A stretch of DNA of 64,000 bases from Ramlibacter tataouinensis. GTDB taxonomy: Bacteria; Pseudomonadota; Gammaproteobacteria; Burkholderiales; Burkholderiaceae_C. Positions 10,128 to 20,116 of this stretch are shown here, piece by piece (the stretch's first letter is position 1; every line of letters begins with the position of its first letter). Under the pieces are notes generated by a model. That model was not told the origin of the DNA and searched no databases. It was given only the letters and a program-made list of their open reading frames with translations. The stretch is taken from NCBI RefSeq assembly GCF_001580455.1, contig NZ_CP010951.1, forward strand, positions 2,108,001 to 2,172,000, written 5' to 3'. The position numbers and the translations under genes were made by a program.

Positions 10128-10439
10128 ATGATGATGAACGACCTGCCACCGGTCCTGACCAGCACCGAAACCGCGCTCGACGCCTACCACGCAGCCTTCT
10201 ACGAACTCGGCCTGCGCTGGCACTGGGACCGCGCGACCTACGACGCGCTGCTGCGCCACAGCCCCGATCCGCAGGCGCGCATCCGCCACTACATCGAGAC
10301 GCGGCAGCCGCACTTGCTTAAGGCCTACGACGCCGCCTTCCTGGCCACGGCGATCCACGAGCGCGTGCTGCGCTACAAGCCCTGCGCGCACCGCCGTTTC
10401 GATTGGGCGCAGGCCACGGCCTGCGAGGTCGGCGTCTGA
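10128..10439 (+). CDS. Conserved-looking hypothetical protein, 103 aa
   Basis: I do not recognise a family. The protein is small, soluble and rich in His, Tyr and Ala (DAYHAAFYELGLRWHWD, RIRHYIETRQPHLLKAYD). Three consecutive ATG codons occur at 10128, 10131 and 10134. A GAGGAG site ends at 10124, so starts at 10131 or 10134 are equally possible; a GTG at 10083 lies too far upstream. The stop overlaps the ATG of the next gene (TGATG), which argues for real coupled translation. It sits in the oxalate operon between frc and the ligase-like gene. Confidence 0.65.
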   Translation: MMMNDLPPVLTSTETALDAYHAAFYELGLRWHWDRATYDALLRHSPDPQARIRHYIETRQPHLLKAYDAAFLATAIHERVLRYKPCAHRRFDWAQATACEVGV

Positions 10440-10837
10440 TGGAGCCTGGCCGCATCGGCATCGTCACGGGGGAGCCCGCGCTCGCGCGCGACGTCGAACG
10501 CCAGCTGCCGATGTTCGGCCTGGGCGCCTCGAAGGTCGTGTGCCTGCCCGCGCCGGGCCGCACGCACCTCGGGTCGCTCCAGATGTTCAAGGATCACTGG
10601 GGAACCGACGCCGTGGTGCTCCTGGGCGCGATCGACAGCGCCGAGGAAGACGCCTGCACGGACTGGATCGCCCGCCACATGGACAAGCCCGTCGTCGGCT
10701 TCATCGACCCCGCCGATCCGGCCCTCCCGCAGCAGGCGCGGCTGCGCGCCAGCGGCGTGCGCATGAGCCGAGATGCCGCAGGCATCGGCGAGCTCACCGC
10801 CTCGCTGGTGGAGCTGCCCTGGCTGCCTTTTGATTGA
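10439..10837 (+). CDS. Orphan succinyl-CoA-ligase-type domain protein (FdrA/SucD C-terminal-like)
   Basis: About 132 residues that resemble the ligase-CoA domain of SucD/FdrA proteins: IGIVTGEPALARDVE, the segment MFKDHWGTDAVVLLGAIDSAEEDA, and KPVVGFIDPADPALPQQARL. In SucD the corresponding stretch ends in a GHAGAI-type motif that carries the phosphohistidine. Here it reads RLRASGVRM, so the histidine appears to be missing. No CoA-binding N-terminal domain or beta subunit is nearby. It may be a non-catalytic CoA- or nucleotide-binding subunit. It is coupled to the gene before it by a TGATG overlap and lies 8 bp from the FAH gene. Confidence 0.6.
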   Translation: MEPGRIGIVTGEPALARDVERQLPMFGLGASKVVCLPAPGRTHLGSLQMFKDHWGTDAVVLLGAIDSAEEDACTDWIARHMDKPVVGFIDPADPALPQQARLRASGVRMSRDAAGIGELTASLVELPWLPFD

Positions 10838-10845
10838 GACCACAA

Positions 10846-11628
10846 ATGAAACACACCCGCTGGGTCCGCTACCGGATCGACGGCGCCGAGGCCTCATTCG
10901 GCACCTTGCACGACGACATCGTGGTCGAGCACCGCGGCCAGATGTTCGGCCACAACGAGCCGACCGGCCGCACGGCGCTGCTCAGCCAGGTGCAGCTGCT
11001 TGCCCCCGTCGAGCCGACCAAGGTGATCGCGCTGTGGAACAACTTCGGCGAGCTGCGCGCCAAGCTGAGCCTGGCGCACCCGGAGGAGCCGCTGTACCTG
11101 CTGAAGTCGCCCAATTCCTGGAGCGCCCACGGCGAGCCGATCCCGCTGCCGCGCGGCGGCGGCAAGGTGGCCTTCGAGGGCGAGCTCGGCATCGTCATCG
11201 GCAAGCGCTGCAGCGCGGCCACCGAGAGCGAAGCCCTGTCCTTCGTGTTCGGCTACACCTGCGCCAACGACGTGACGGTGGCGGACATCCTGTTCCGCGA
11301 CGCCTCGTTCGCGCAATGGACGCGCTCCAAGGGCCTGGACGGCTTCTGCCCGATCGGCCCGGTGGTCGCCACCGGGCTCGATCCGTCCACCCTCACGGTG
11401 AAGACGGTGCTGGACGGCCAGGTGCGCCAGCAGTACCCGATCAGCGACATGACATTCTCGGTGGCCCAGCTCGTGAGCCGCATCTCCCTGGACATGACCC
11501 TGCTGCCTGGCGACGTGATCCTGTGCGGCACGTCGGTCGGCGTCGGCTCGATGAAGCCGGGCAGCCTGGTCGAGGTGGAGATCGACGGCATCGGCCGGCT
11601 GGCCAACCGATACGGTTTTCCAACTTGA
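10846..11628 (+). CDS. Fumarylacetoacetate hydrolase (FAH) family protein
   Basis: A 260-residue FAH-fold protein. The segment KVAFEGELGIVIGKRCS supplies the metal-binding glutamates. Then follow NDVTVADILFRDASF, the K-G-L-D-GFCPIGP substrate-site block, and LPGDVILCGTSVGVG. Family members are acylpyruvate hydrolases, oxaloacetate decarboxylases or tautomerases. In this operon a C2-C4 oxo-acid or oxaloacetate is a reasonable substrate, but the sequence does not decide. The ATG at 10846 is chosen; a TTG at 10834 is in frame. It is followed 10 bp later by the panE-like gene. Confidence 0.85.
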   Translation: MKHTRWVRYRIDGAEASFGTLHDDIVVEHRGQMFGHNEPTGRTALLSQVQLLAPVEPTKVIALWNNFGELRAKLSLAHPEEPLYLLKSPNSWSAHGEPIPLPRGGGKVAFEGELGIVIGKRCSAATESEALSFVFGYTCANDVTVADILFRDASFAQWTRSKGLDGFCPIGPVVATGLDPSTLTVKTVLDGQVRQQYPISDMTFSVAQLVSRISLDMTLLPGDVILCGTSVGVGSMKPGSLVEVEIDGIGRLANRYGFPT

Positions 11629-11638
11629 AGGACTCAAC

Positions 11639-12672
11639 ATGAAAATCGCCATCATCGGAGCCGGGGCCATCGGTGGCCTGGTCGGCGCCAAGCTCGCCCT
11701 GGCGGGCGAGGACGTCACGTTCATCGTGCGCGGCCGCAACCTGGAGGCGATCCGCGAGCGCGGCATCAAGCTCGTCACCGCCGACGGCTGGGAGCACACC
11801 GCCCGCGACGTCCACGCCACCGACAGCTACGCGCTGGCCGGGCCGCAGGACGTCGTGATCCTCGCGATGAAGGCGCACCAGGTCGAGGGCGTGCTCGACC
11901 AGCTGCCGCACCTGCTCGCGCCGCACACGGTCATCGTGCCGATGCAGAACGGCATTCCCTACTGGTATTTCCAGAAGCACGGCGGGCCGCACGAGGGCCA
12001 GGGCGTCAGCAGCGTGGACCCGCAGGGCCGCATCGCCGCCAGCATCGACCCGCAGCGCGTGATCGGCTGCGTCGTCTACCCCGCCTCGGAGCTGATCGCG
12101 CCGGGCGTGATCCGCCACATCGAAGGCGACCGCTTCCCGCTGGGCGAGCTCGACGGCAGCTCCAGCGAGCGCGTGCACATGCTCGCCGCCTGCTTCGTCA
12201 ACGCCGGCTTCAAGGCGCCGGTGCTGGAGGACATCCGCAGCGAGATCTGGCTCAAGCTGTGGGGCAACGCCACCTTCAACCCGATCAGCAGCCTGTCGCA
12301 CTCGACCCTGGTCGACATCTGCCAGTACCCGCTTTCGCGCGAGCTGGCCGCGGCGATGATGCGTGAAGCGCAGGAGGTGGCGCAGAAGCTGGGCATCAGC
12401 TTCCGCGTGCCGCTGGAAAAGCGCATCGCCGGCGCCGAGAAGGTCGGCAAGCACAAGACCTCGATGCTGCAGGACGTGGAAGCGGGACGCGAGCCCGAGA
12501 TCGACGCCCTGGTCGGCTCGGTGATCGAGCTGGCGCGCCTGACCGAAACACCCACCCCGCACATCGACACGGTCTATGCGCTGGTCAAGTTGCTGGCGCG
12601 CACCATGCACGAGGAAAACGGCCATGTGCGGCTGAGCGGCGAGCCGCACCAGCAGCTTGAGGCGGTGGCTGC

Positions 12673-12676
<4 letters not shown>
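11639..12676 (+). CDS. panE2: PanE/ApbA-family reductase, probable NADPH-dependent oxalyl-CoA reductase
   Basis: A 345-residue ketopantoate-reductase-fold enzyme. It has the N-terminal nucleotide motif MKIAIIGAGAIGGLVGAKLA, with VRGRN after strand 2 favouring NADPH. It also has MKAHQVEGVL, MQNGIPYWY, and the catalytic region EIWLKLWGNATFNPISSLS. Pantothenate synthesis does not fit the context. In Methylobacterium extorquens AM1 a PanE paralogue encoded with the frc/oxc genes (PanE2) is the oxalyl-CoA reductase that yields glyoxylate. Position between frc and pyk and the glycerate pathway nearby support the same role here. The specific substrate is inference. Its stop overlaps the ATG of pyk. 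Confidence 0.75.
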
Positions 12677-14090
<1,414 letters not shown>

Positions 14091-14097
<7 letters not shown>

Positions 14098-15206
14098 TCG
14101 GCATTCCCCGCGAGCGGCTGGCCGGTGAAACCCGGGTGGCCGTCACCCCCGAAACCGCGAAGAAGCTGAAAGCCCAGGGCCACACGCTGCGGCTGGAGTC
14201 CGGCGCCGGCGCCGTGGCCAGCGCGCCCGACGAGGCCTATCGCGGCGTCGGCGTCGAGATCACCGACCAGGCCGGCGCGCTCGCTTGCGAACTGGTCCTG
14301 AAGGTGCGCGCGCCGCAGGCCGACGAGCTGGCCGGCTTCAGGCCGGGCGCGACGCTGGTCGGCATGCTCAACCCCTTCGACGGCGACGGGCTGCAGCGCC
14401 TGGCCGGCGCCGGGGTGACGGGCTTCGCGCTGGAAGCGGCGCCGCGAACCACCCGCGCGCAGAGCATGGACGTGCTGTCCTCGCAGGCCAACATCGCCGG
14501 CTACAAGGCGGTGATGATCGCGGCCAACAGCTACCAGCGCTTCTTCCCGATGCTGATGACCGCCGCCGGCACCGTCAAGGCCGCCCGCATGGTGATCCTG
14601 GGCGTGGGCGTGGCCGGCCTGCAGGCGATCGCCACCGCCAAGCGGCTGGGCGCCGTCATCGAGGCCTCCGACGTGCGGCCCTCGGTGAAGGAGCAGGTCG
14701 AGTCGCTGGGCGCGAAGTTCATCGACGTGCCCTGCGAGACCCAGGAAGAGAAGGACGCGGCCGAAGGCGTGGGCGGCTACGCGCGGCCGATGCCGCAAAG
14801 CTGGCTGGAACGGCAGAAGGCGGAAGTGGCCAAGCGCGTGGCGCAGGCCGACGTGGTGATCACCACCGCGCTGATCCCGGGCCGGCCGGCGCCGGTGCTG
14901 GTCACCGAAGACATGGTCAAGGCCATGAAGCCGGGCGCGGTGATCGTCGACCTGGCGGCGGCGCAGGGCGGCAACTGCCCGCTGACGGAAGCGGGCAAGA
15001 CCGTGGTCAAGCACGGCGTTCAGATCGTGGGCGAGACCAACCTGCCGGCGCTGGTGGCGGCCGACGCCTCGGCGCTGTACGCGCGCAACGTGCTGGACTT
15101 CCTGAAACTGATCGTGACCGGCGAAGGCCAGCTGAACATCGACATGAACGACGACATCGTCGCCGCCTGCCTGATGACCCAGAACGGCGCAGTAAGGAGG
15201 CCCTGA
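14091..15206 (+). CDS. pntAA: NAD(P) transhydrogenase subunit alpha part 1 (PntAA)
   Basis: A 371-residue NAD(H)-binding domain I of proton-translocating transhydrogenase: MLIGIPRERLAGETRVAVTP, GYKAVMIAANSYQRFFPML, VILGVGVAGLQAIATAKRLG and EASDVRPSVKEQVESLGAKF. The ATG at 14091 overlaps the end of pyk by 7 bp; longer upstream readings are not supported. The next subunit follows with a TGATG overlap. The three-gene split (AA, AB, B) is usual in many proteobacteria outside the enterics. Confidence 0.93.
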
Positions 15207-15502
15207 TGGAAGTCAGCCCCACCATCGTCAACCTGATCATCTTCGTGCTGGCGATCTACGTCGGCTACCACGTGGTATGGACTGTCACGCCGGCGCTGCA
15301 CACGCCGCTGATGGCGGTGACCAATGCGATCTCGGCCATCGTGATCGTGGGCGCCATGCTGGCGGCGGCGCTGACCGTGACCGACCTGGGCAAGACCATG
15401 GGCGTGCTGGCGGTGGCGCTGGCCGCCGTGAACATCTTCGGCGGCTTCCTGGTCACGCGCCGGATGCTCGAGATGTTCAGGAAGAAGGACAAGAAGGCTT
15501 GA
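15206..15502 (+). CDS. pntAB: NAD(P) transhydrogenase subunit alpha part 2 (PntAB)
   Basis: A 98-residue membrane subunit with three transmembrane helices (LIIFVLAIYVGYHVVW, AISAIVIVGAMLAAAL, GVLAVALAAVNIFGGFLV) and a basic C-terminus. This is the membrane segment that is fused to domain I in E. coli PntA. A strong TAAGGAGG site at 15192-15199 and a TGATG overlap with pntAA define the start. Confidence 0.93.
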   Translation: MEVSPTIVNLIIFVLAIYVGYHVVWTVTPALHTPLMAVTNAISAIVIVGAMLAAALTVTDLGKTMGVLAVALAAVNIFGGFLVTRRMLEMFRKKDKKA

Positions 15503-15506
15503 TGCC

Positions 15507-16928
15507 ATGTCGATGAACATCGTCACCCTGCTGTACCTGGCGGCCTCGGTCTGCTTCATCCAGTCGCTCAAGGGCCTGTCGCACCCCACGACCTCGATCC
15601 GCGGCAACATCTTCGGCATGGCGGGCATGGCGATCGCCGCGCTCACCACCGCCGCGCTGATCGTGGAGATCTCCAGCGATGCCGGCCGCGGCATGGGCTG
15701 GGTGCTGCTCGGGCTGGTGGCCGGCGGCGGCTACGGCGCCTGGCGCGCCAAGACCGTCGAGATGACCAAGATGCCCGAGCTGGTCGCCTTCTTCCACTCG
15801 ATGATCGGCCTGGCCGCGGTATTCATCGCCGTCGCCGCGGTGGCCGAGCCGCAGGCCTTCGGCATCGTGCGCGCGGGCGAGCCCATCCCGATGGGCAACC
15901 GGCTCGAGCTGTTCCTGGGCGCGGCCATCGGCGCGATCACCTTCTCCGGATCGGTGATCGCCTTCGGCAAGCTCTCGGGCACCTACAAGTTCCGCCTGTT
16001 CCAGGGCGCGCCGGTGGTGTTTGCCGGCCAGCACCTGCTGAACCTGGCGCTGGGGCTGCTCACCCTCGGGCTGGGCCTGGCGTTCATGGTCACCGGCAAC
16101 TGGACGGCGTTCTTCGCGATGCTGGCGCTGTCCTTCGTGATGGGCGTGCTGATCATCATCCCGATCGGCGGCGCCGACATGCCGGTGGTGGTTTCGATGC
16201 TCAACTCGTACTCGGGCTGGGCCGCGGCGGGCATCGGCTTCTCGCTGAACAACGCCATGCTGATCATCGCCGGCTCGCTGGTCGGCAGCTCCGGGGCGAT
16301 CCTGAGCTACATCATGTGCAAGGCGATGAACCGCTCGTTCTTCAACGTGATCCTGGGCGGCTTCGGGCAGGAAGGCGCGCAGGCCACGCAGGGGGCGGTG
16401 CAGCGCAACGTGCGCAGCGGCAGCGCCGACGATGCCGCCTTCATCCTGTCCAATGCCGAAACGGTGGTGATCGTGCCCGGCTACGGGCTGGCGGTGGCGC
16501 GCGCCCAGCACGCGGTGAAGGAACTGGCGGAAAAGCTCACGCACAAGGGCGTGACGGTGAAGTACGCGATCCATCCGGTGGCCGGCCGCATGCCCGGGCA
16601 CATGAACGTGCTGCTGGCCGAGGCCGAAGTGCCCTACGACCAGGTGTTCGAGATGGAGGACATCAACGCCGAGTTCGGCCAGGCCGACGTGGCGGTGATC
16701 CTGGGCGCCAACGACGTGGTGAATCCCGCCGCGCTGCAAAAAGGCAGCCCGATCTACGGCATGCCGATCCTGGAAGCCTACAAGGCCAAGACGGTGATCG
16801 TGAACAAGCGCTCCATGGCTGCCGGCTACGCCGGGCTGGACAACGAGCTGTTCTACATGGACAAGACCATGATGGTGTTCGGCGACGCCAAGAAGGTGGT
16901 GGAGGACGCGGTGAAGGCCGTCGAGTGA
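15507..16928 (+). CDS. pntB: NAD(P) transhydrogenase subunit beta (PntB)
   Basis: A 473-residue subunit. It has about nine N-terminal membrane helices, including GMAGMAIAALTTAAL and NAMLIIAGSLVGSSGAILSY. The NADP(H)-binding domain III follows, with VVIVPGYGLAVARAQHAVKE, HPVAGRMPGHMNVLLAEAEV and VILGANDVVNPAA. With PntAA/AB it uses the proton gradient to drive hydride transfer from NADH to NADP+. In this operon it can turn NADH from formate oxidation into NADPH for oxalyl-CoA and tartronate-semialdehyde reduction (inference). Confidence 0.95.
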   Translation: MSMNIVTLLYLAASVCFIQSLKGLSHPTTSIRGNIFGMAGMAIAALTTAALIVEISSDAGRGMGWVLLGLVAGGGYGAWRAKTVEMTKMPELVAFFHSMIGLAAVFIAVAAVAEPQAFGIVRAGEPIPMGNRLELFLGAAIGAITFSGSVIAFGKLSGTYKFRLFQGAPVVFAGQHLLNLALGLLTLGLGLAFMVTGNWTAFFAMLALSFVMGVLIIIPIGGADMPVVVSMLNSYSGWAAAGIGFSLNNAMLIIAGSLVGSSGAILSYIMCKAMNRSFFNVILGGFGQEGAQATQGAVQRNVRSGSADDAAFILSNAETVVIVPGYGLAVARAQHAVKELAEKLTHKGVTVKYAIHPVAGRMPGHMNVLLAEAEVPYDQVFEMEDINAEFGQADVAVILGANDVVNPAALQKGSPIYGMPILEAYKAKTVIVNKRSMAAGYAGLDNELFYMDKTMMVFGDAKKVVEDAVKAVE

Positions 16929-16932
16929 TGCC

Positions 16933-17916
16933 GTGAAGCACGCCACCCTGCGCCAGCTCAAGGTGTTCGAGTCCGTGGCCCGGCACCTGAGCTTCTCGCG
17001 CGCCGCCGAGGAGCTGCACCTGACGCAGCCCGCGGTGTCCACGCAGATCGGCAAGCTGGAGGATCACGCCGGCAACGCGCTGTTCGAGCAGTTCGGCAAG
17101 AAGGTCTACCTGACGGCGGCGGGCGCGGAGCTGCTGCAGATCAGCCGCGCGATCATCCAGCAGTTCGAGCAGGCCGAGATCGCGATGGCGCAGTTCAGGG
17201 GCGTGCGCGGCGGGCGCCTCAACGTCGGCGTGATCAGCGCCGGCGACTACTTCTTTCCGCGCCTGCTGGTCGAATTCATCGGCCGCCACAGCGGCGTGAC
17301 GCTGAACTTCACGGTGCACAACCGCGAGGAGCTGCTGGCGCACATCGCCGAGAACCTCACCGACCTGGCGATCATGGTGCGCCCGCCCTCCGACCTGGAC
17401 ACGCTGAACGAGCCGTTCGCATCGCACCCCTATATCGTCGTCGCCCCGCCGGCGCACCCGATGGTGCAGCGGCGCGGCATCCCGCCGGCCGAAGTGATGC
17501 GCCAGCCCTTCGTGGTGCGCGAACGCGGCTCGGACACCTGGCGCTCGATGCGTGAAGCCTTCGGCGGCGACCTGTCGGGCCTGAACGTGGCGATGGAGAT
17601 CCGCAGCACCGAGACCATCAAGCAGGCAGTGATCGCGGGACTGGGCCTGAGCTTCCTGTCGGCCCATACCGTGAGCCGCGAGCTGCAGTCGGGGGCCCTG
17701 AAGGTGCTCGACGTGCAGGGCTTCCCGCTGCAGCTGCACTGGTGGGTGGTGCACCGGCGCACCAAGCGGCTGCCGCCGGTGGCGCAGGCCTTCCGGTCTT
17801 TCCTGCTGAGCGAAGGCGCCGCGCTGATCGCCCAGGCCGTGCCGTGGCAGGTGGAGGCCGGCGCGGCCGCGCCGGAGGGCTTCGGGCAGGTGGTCACGCT
17901 GCCCAAGCGCGCCTAG
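16933..17916 (+). CDS. LysR-family regulator, CbbR-like
   Basis: A 327-residue LysR protein. The N-terminal winged helix reads TLRQLKVFESVARHLSFSRA and LHLTQPAVSTQIGKLE. The effector domain begins RLNVGVISAGDYFFPRLLVE. Overall it follows the CbbR branch, which senses sugar phosphates or NADPH. It starts with GTG 4 bp after pntB and closes the operon, so it may respond to a product of the pathway such as phosphoglycerate or PEP (inference). It converges on ttuD with a 14-bp gap. CbbR boxes were not identified. Confidence 0.88.
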   Translation: MKHATLRQLKVFESVARHLSFSRAAEELHLTQPAVSTQIGKLEDHAGNALFEQFGKKVYLTAAGAELLQISRAIIQQFEQAEIAMAQFRGVRGGRLNVGVISAGDYFFPRLLVEFIGRHSGVTLNFTVHNREELLAHIAENLTDLAIMVRPPSDLDTLNEPFASHPYIVVAPPAHPMVQRRGIPPAEVMRQPFVVRERGSDTWRSMREAFGGDLSGLNVAMEIRSTETIKQAVIAGLGLSFLSAHTVSRELQSGALKVLDVQGFPLQLHWWVVHRRTKRLPPVAQAFRSFLLSEGAALIAQAVPWQVEAGAAAPEGFGQVVTLPKRA

Positions 17917-17930
17917 CGCGCTCACCGCGC

Positions 17931-19217
17931 TCAAGCGGCCGCGTCCACCAGCAGCGCGCGGAAGTCATTGACGTTGGTGCGCGTCGGCCCGGTGCTGACC
18001 GACAGCCCCAGTGCGCCGAAGAAACCATGGGCGTCGTTGCCGGCCAGCGCTTCCTGCGCCTTCAGGCCCAGCGCCGCCGCGTGCGCCAGCGTGCCGGGCC
18101 CGATCCAGGCCCCGGCGACGTCCACGCTGCCGTCGACGCCGTCGGTATCGCCCGCCAGCGCGTGGATGCGCGGGTGGCCCTGGAGCGCCAGCAGCATGGC
18201 GAGCAGGCATTCCACGTTGCGCCCGCCGCGGCCCGCACCGCGCACGGTCACCGTGGTCTCGCCGCCGGACAGCAGCACGCAGGGCGGCGCGAAGGGCTGG
18301 GCGCGCTCCGCGGCCTGGCGCGCGATGCCGGCGAGCACCGTGCCCACATGGCGCGCCTCGCCCTCGATCGCGTCGCCGAGGATGTGGGCCGCGTAGCCGG
18401 CGGCGCGCGCGACCCGGGCGGCCGCCTCCAGCGCCAGTTGCGGCGCGGCGACCAGCCGGTACTCGGCGCGCGCCAGCCGCGGGTCGTCCGGCTTGACCGA
18501 TTCACCGAGGCCGCCTTCCAGCACCGCGCGCATCGCCTGCGGCAACGCGATGCCGTAGCGCCGCACGATGGCAATGGCGTCCTCGCAGCGGCTCGGGTCC
18601 GCCACCGTGGGGCCCGATGCGATCTCGTGCGGGCAGTCGCCCGGCACGTCCGAGATGGCCAGCGTCAGCACCTGCGCCGGATGGCAGGCCGCCGCCAGCC
18701 GGCCGCCCTTGATGGCCGAGAGGTGACGGCGCACGCAGTTGATCTCGGAGATGGTGGCGCCGCAGGCCAGCAGCGAGCGGCTGAGCGCCTGCTTGTCTTC
18801 CAGCGTGATGCCCGGCAGCGGCAGCGGCAGCAACGCCGAGCCGCCGCCGGAGATCAGGCACAGCACCAGGTCGTCGGCCGTCAGTCCGCGGACCCGGTCG
18901 AGCATGCGCTGCGCCGCGGCCAGCCCCGCGGCGTCCGGCACCGGATGCGAGGCCTCCACGATCTCGATGCGCTCGCAGGGCACGTTGTAGCCGTAGCGCG
19001 TCACGACCAGGCCGGACAGCGGCCCCGTCCAGTGTCGCTCGACGGCGCGCGCCATCGCCGCCGACGCCTTGCCGGCGCCGATCACCACCAGGCGCCCGCG
19101 CGGCGGCGCCGGCAGGTGCGGCGGGATGCAGAGCTCGGGCTGCGCCGAGGCGATCGCCGCGTCGAACATGCGCCGCAGCAGCTCGGACTGCGGGGCGGCG
19201 CCGTGCGCCTGGCTCAC
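17931..19217 (-). CDS. ttuD: Glycerate 2-kinase (TtuD/GlxK-II, MOFRL family)
   Basis: A 428-residue protein with the DUF4147 N-terminal domain (GRLVVIGAGKASAAMA, LVVTRYGYNVPCERIEI, SHPVPDAAG, LVLCLISGGGSALLPLP) and the C-terminal MOFRL domain (LLSGGETTVTVRGAGRGGRN, AGDTDGVDG, TGPTRTNVND). Older annotations call such proteins hydroxypyruvate reductase. Biochemically characterised members phosphorylate glycerate to 2-phosphoglycerate. A GTG start at 19215-19217 overlaps the stop of glxR (GTGA). It is the last gene of gcl-hyi-glxR-ttuD. Confidence 0.9.
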   Translation of the reverse strand: MSQAHGAAPQSELLRRMFDAAIASAQPELCIPPHLPAPPRGRLVVIGAGKASAAMARAVERHWTGPLSGLVVTRYGYNVPCERIEIVEASHPVPDAAGLAAAQRMLDRVRGLTADDLVLCLISGGGSALLPLPLPGITLEDKQALSRSLLACGATISEINCVRRHLSAIKGGRLAAACHPAQVLTLAISDVPGDCPHEIASGPTVADPSRCEDAIAIVRRYGIALPQAMRAVLEGGLGESVKPDDPRLARAEYRLVAAPQLALEAAARVARAAGYAAHILGDAIEGEARHVGTVLAGIARQAAERAQPFAPPCVLLSGGETTVTVRGAGRGGRNVECLLAMLLALQGHPRIHALAGDTDGVDGSVDVAGAWIGPGTLAHAAALGLKAQEALAGNDAHGFFGALGLSVSTGPTRTNVNDFRALLVDAAA

Positions 19218-20116
19218 GAGGCGCTTTGTCCGATCTCGAAGTTCGCCAGCTTCTCCAGCGCGCGCACCATGGCCGAATGGTCCCAGCCCTTGCCGCCGTG
19301 CGCCACGCAGGCGTTGAACAGCTCCTGGGCGGTCGCCGTGTTGGGCAGCGACAGGCCGAGCGCGCGCGCGCTGGACAGGGCGAGGTTCAGGTCCTTCTGG
19401 TGCAACTCGATGCGAAAGCCCGGGTCGAAGGTGCGCTTGACCATGCGCTCGCCGTGCACTTCGAGGATCTTCGACGAGGCGAAGCCGCCCATCAGCGCCT
19501 GGCGCACCTTGGCCGGATCGGCGCCGGCGCGGGCGGCGAACAGCAGGGCCTCGCCCACCGCTTCGATGGTCAGCGCGACGATGATCTGGTTGGCGACCTT
19601 GGCGGTCTGGCCGTCGCCGTTGCCGCCGACCAGGTTGATGTTCTTGCCCATCAGCTCGAACAGCGGGCGCACCCGCTCGAACACCGCGGGCTCGCCGCCC
19701 ACCATGATGGACAGCGTGGCGTTCTTGGCGCCGACCTCGCCGCCGGACACCGGCGCGTCCAGGTAGTCGCAGCCGCGCTCGCCGATCCGCTTGGCGAACT
19801 CCTTGGTGGCAATCGGCGAGATCGAGCTCATGTCGACCACCACCTTGCCCTTGGACAGGCCCGCCGCGACGCCGTTCTCGGCGAACAGCGCCCGCTCCAC
19901 GTCGGGCGTGTCGGGCACCATGACGAAGATGATGTCGGCCCGCTCGGCGACGCCGCGCGCGCTGGTGCACTGGGTGGCGCGGCTCTCGGCGATCGCCGCC
20001 GGCATCTTGGCCAGGGTGTAGACGAAGAGCTGGTGGCCGGCGGCGAGCAGGTGGCCCGCCATCGGGGTGCCCATGATGCCCAGGCCGATGAAACCGACTT
20101 TCAGGGGTTCGGTCAT
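19214..20116 (-). CDS. glxR: Tartronate semialdehyde reductase (2-hydroxy-3-oxopropionate reductase)
   Basis: A 300-residue beta-hydroxyacid dehydrogenase: KVGFIGLGIMGTPMAGHLL (NAD(P) site), FVMVPDTPDVERALF, DAPVSGGEVGAKNATLSIM (substrate loop), and GQTAKVANQIIVALTIEAV with the catalytic lysine. It reduces tartronate semialdehyde from Gcl to D-glycerate. The ATG at 20116 overlaps the stop of hyi by 4 bp. Many homologues use NADH; the sequence alone does not settle the cofactor. Confidence 0.93.
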   Translation of the reverse strand: MTEPLKVGFIGLGIMGTPMAGHLLAAGHQLFVYTLAKMPAAIAESRATQCTSARGVAERADIIFVMVPDTPDVERALFAENGVAAGLSKGKVVVDMSSISPIATKEFAKRIGERGCDYLDAPVSGGEVGAKNATLSIMVGGEPAVFERVRPLFELMGKNINLVGGNGDGQTAKVANQIIVALTIEAVGEALLFAARAGADPAKVRQALMGGFASSKILEVHGERMVKRTFDPGFRIELHQKDLNLALSSARALGLSLPNTATAQELFNACVAHGGKGWDHSAMVRALEKLANFEIGQSAS

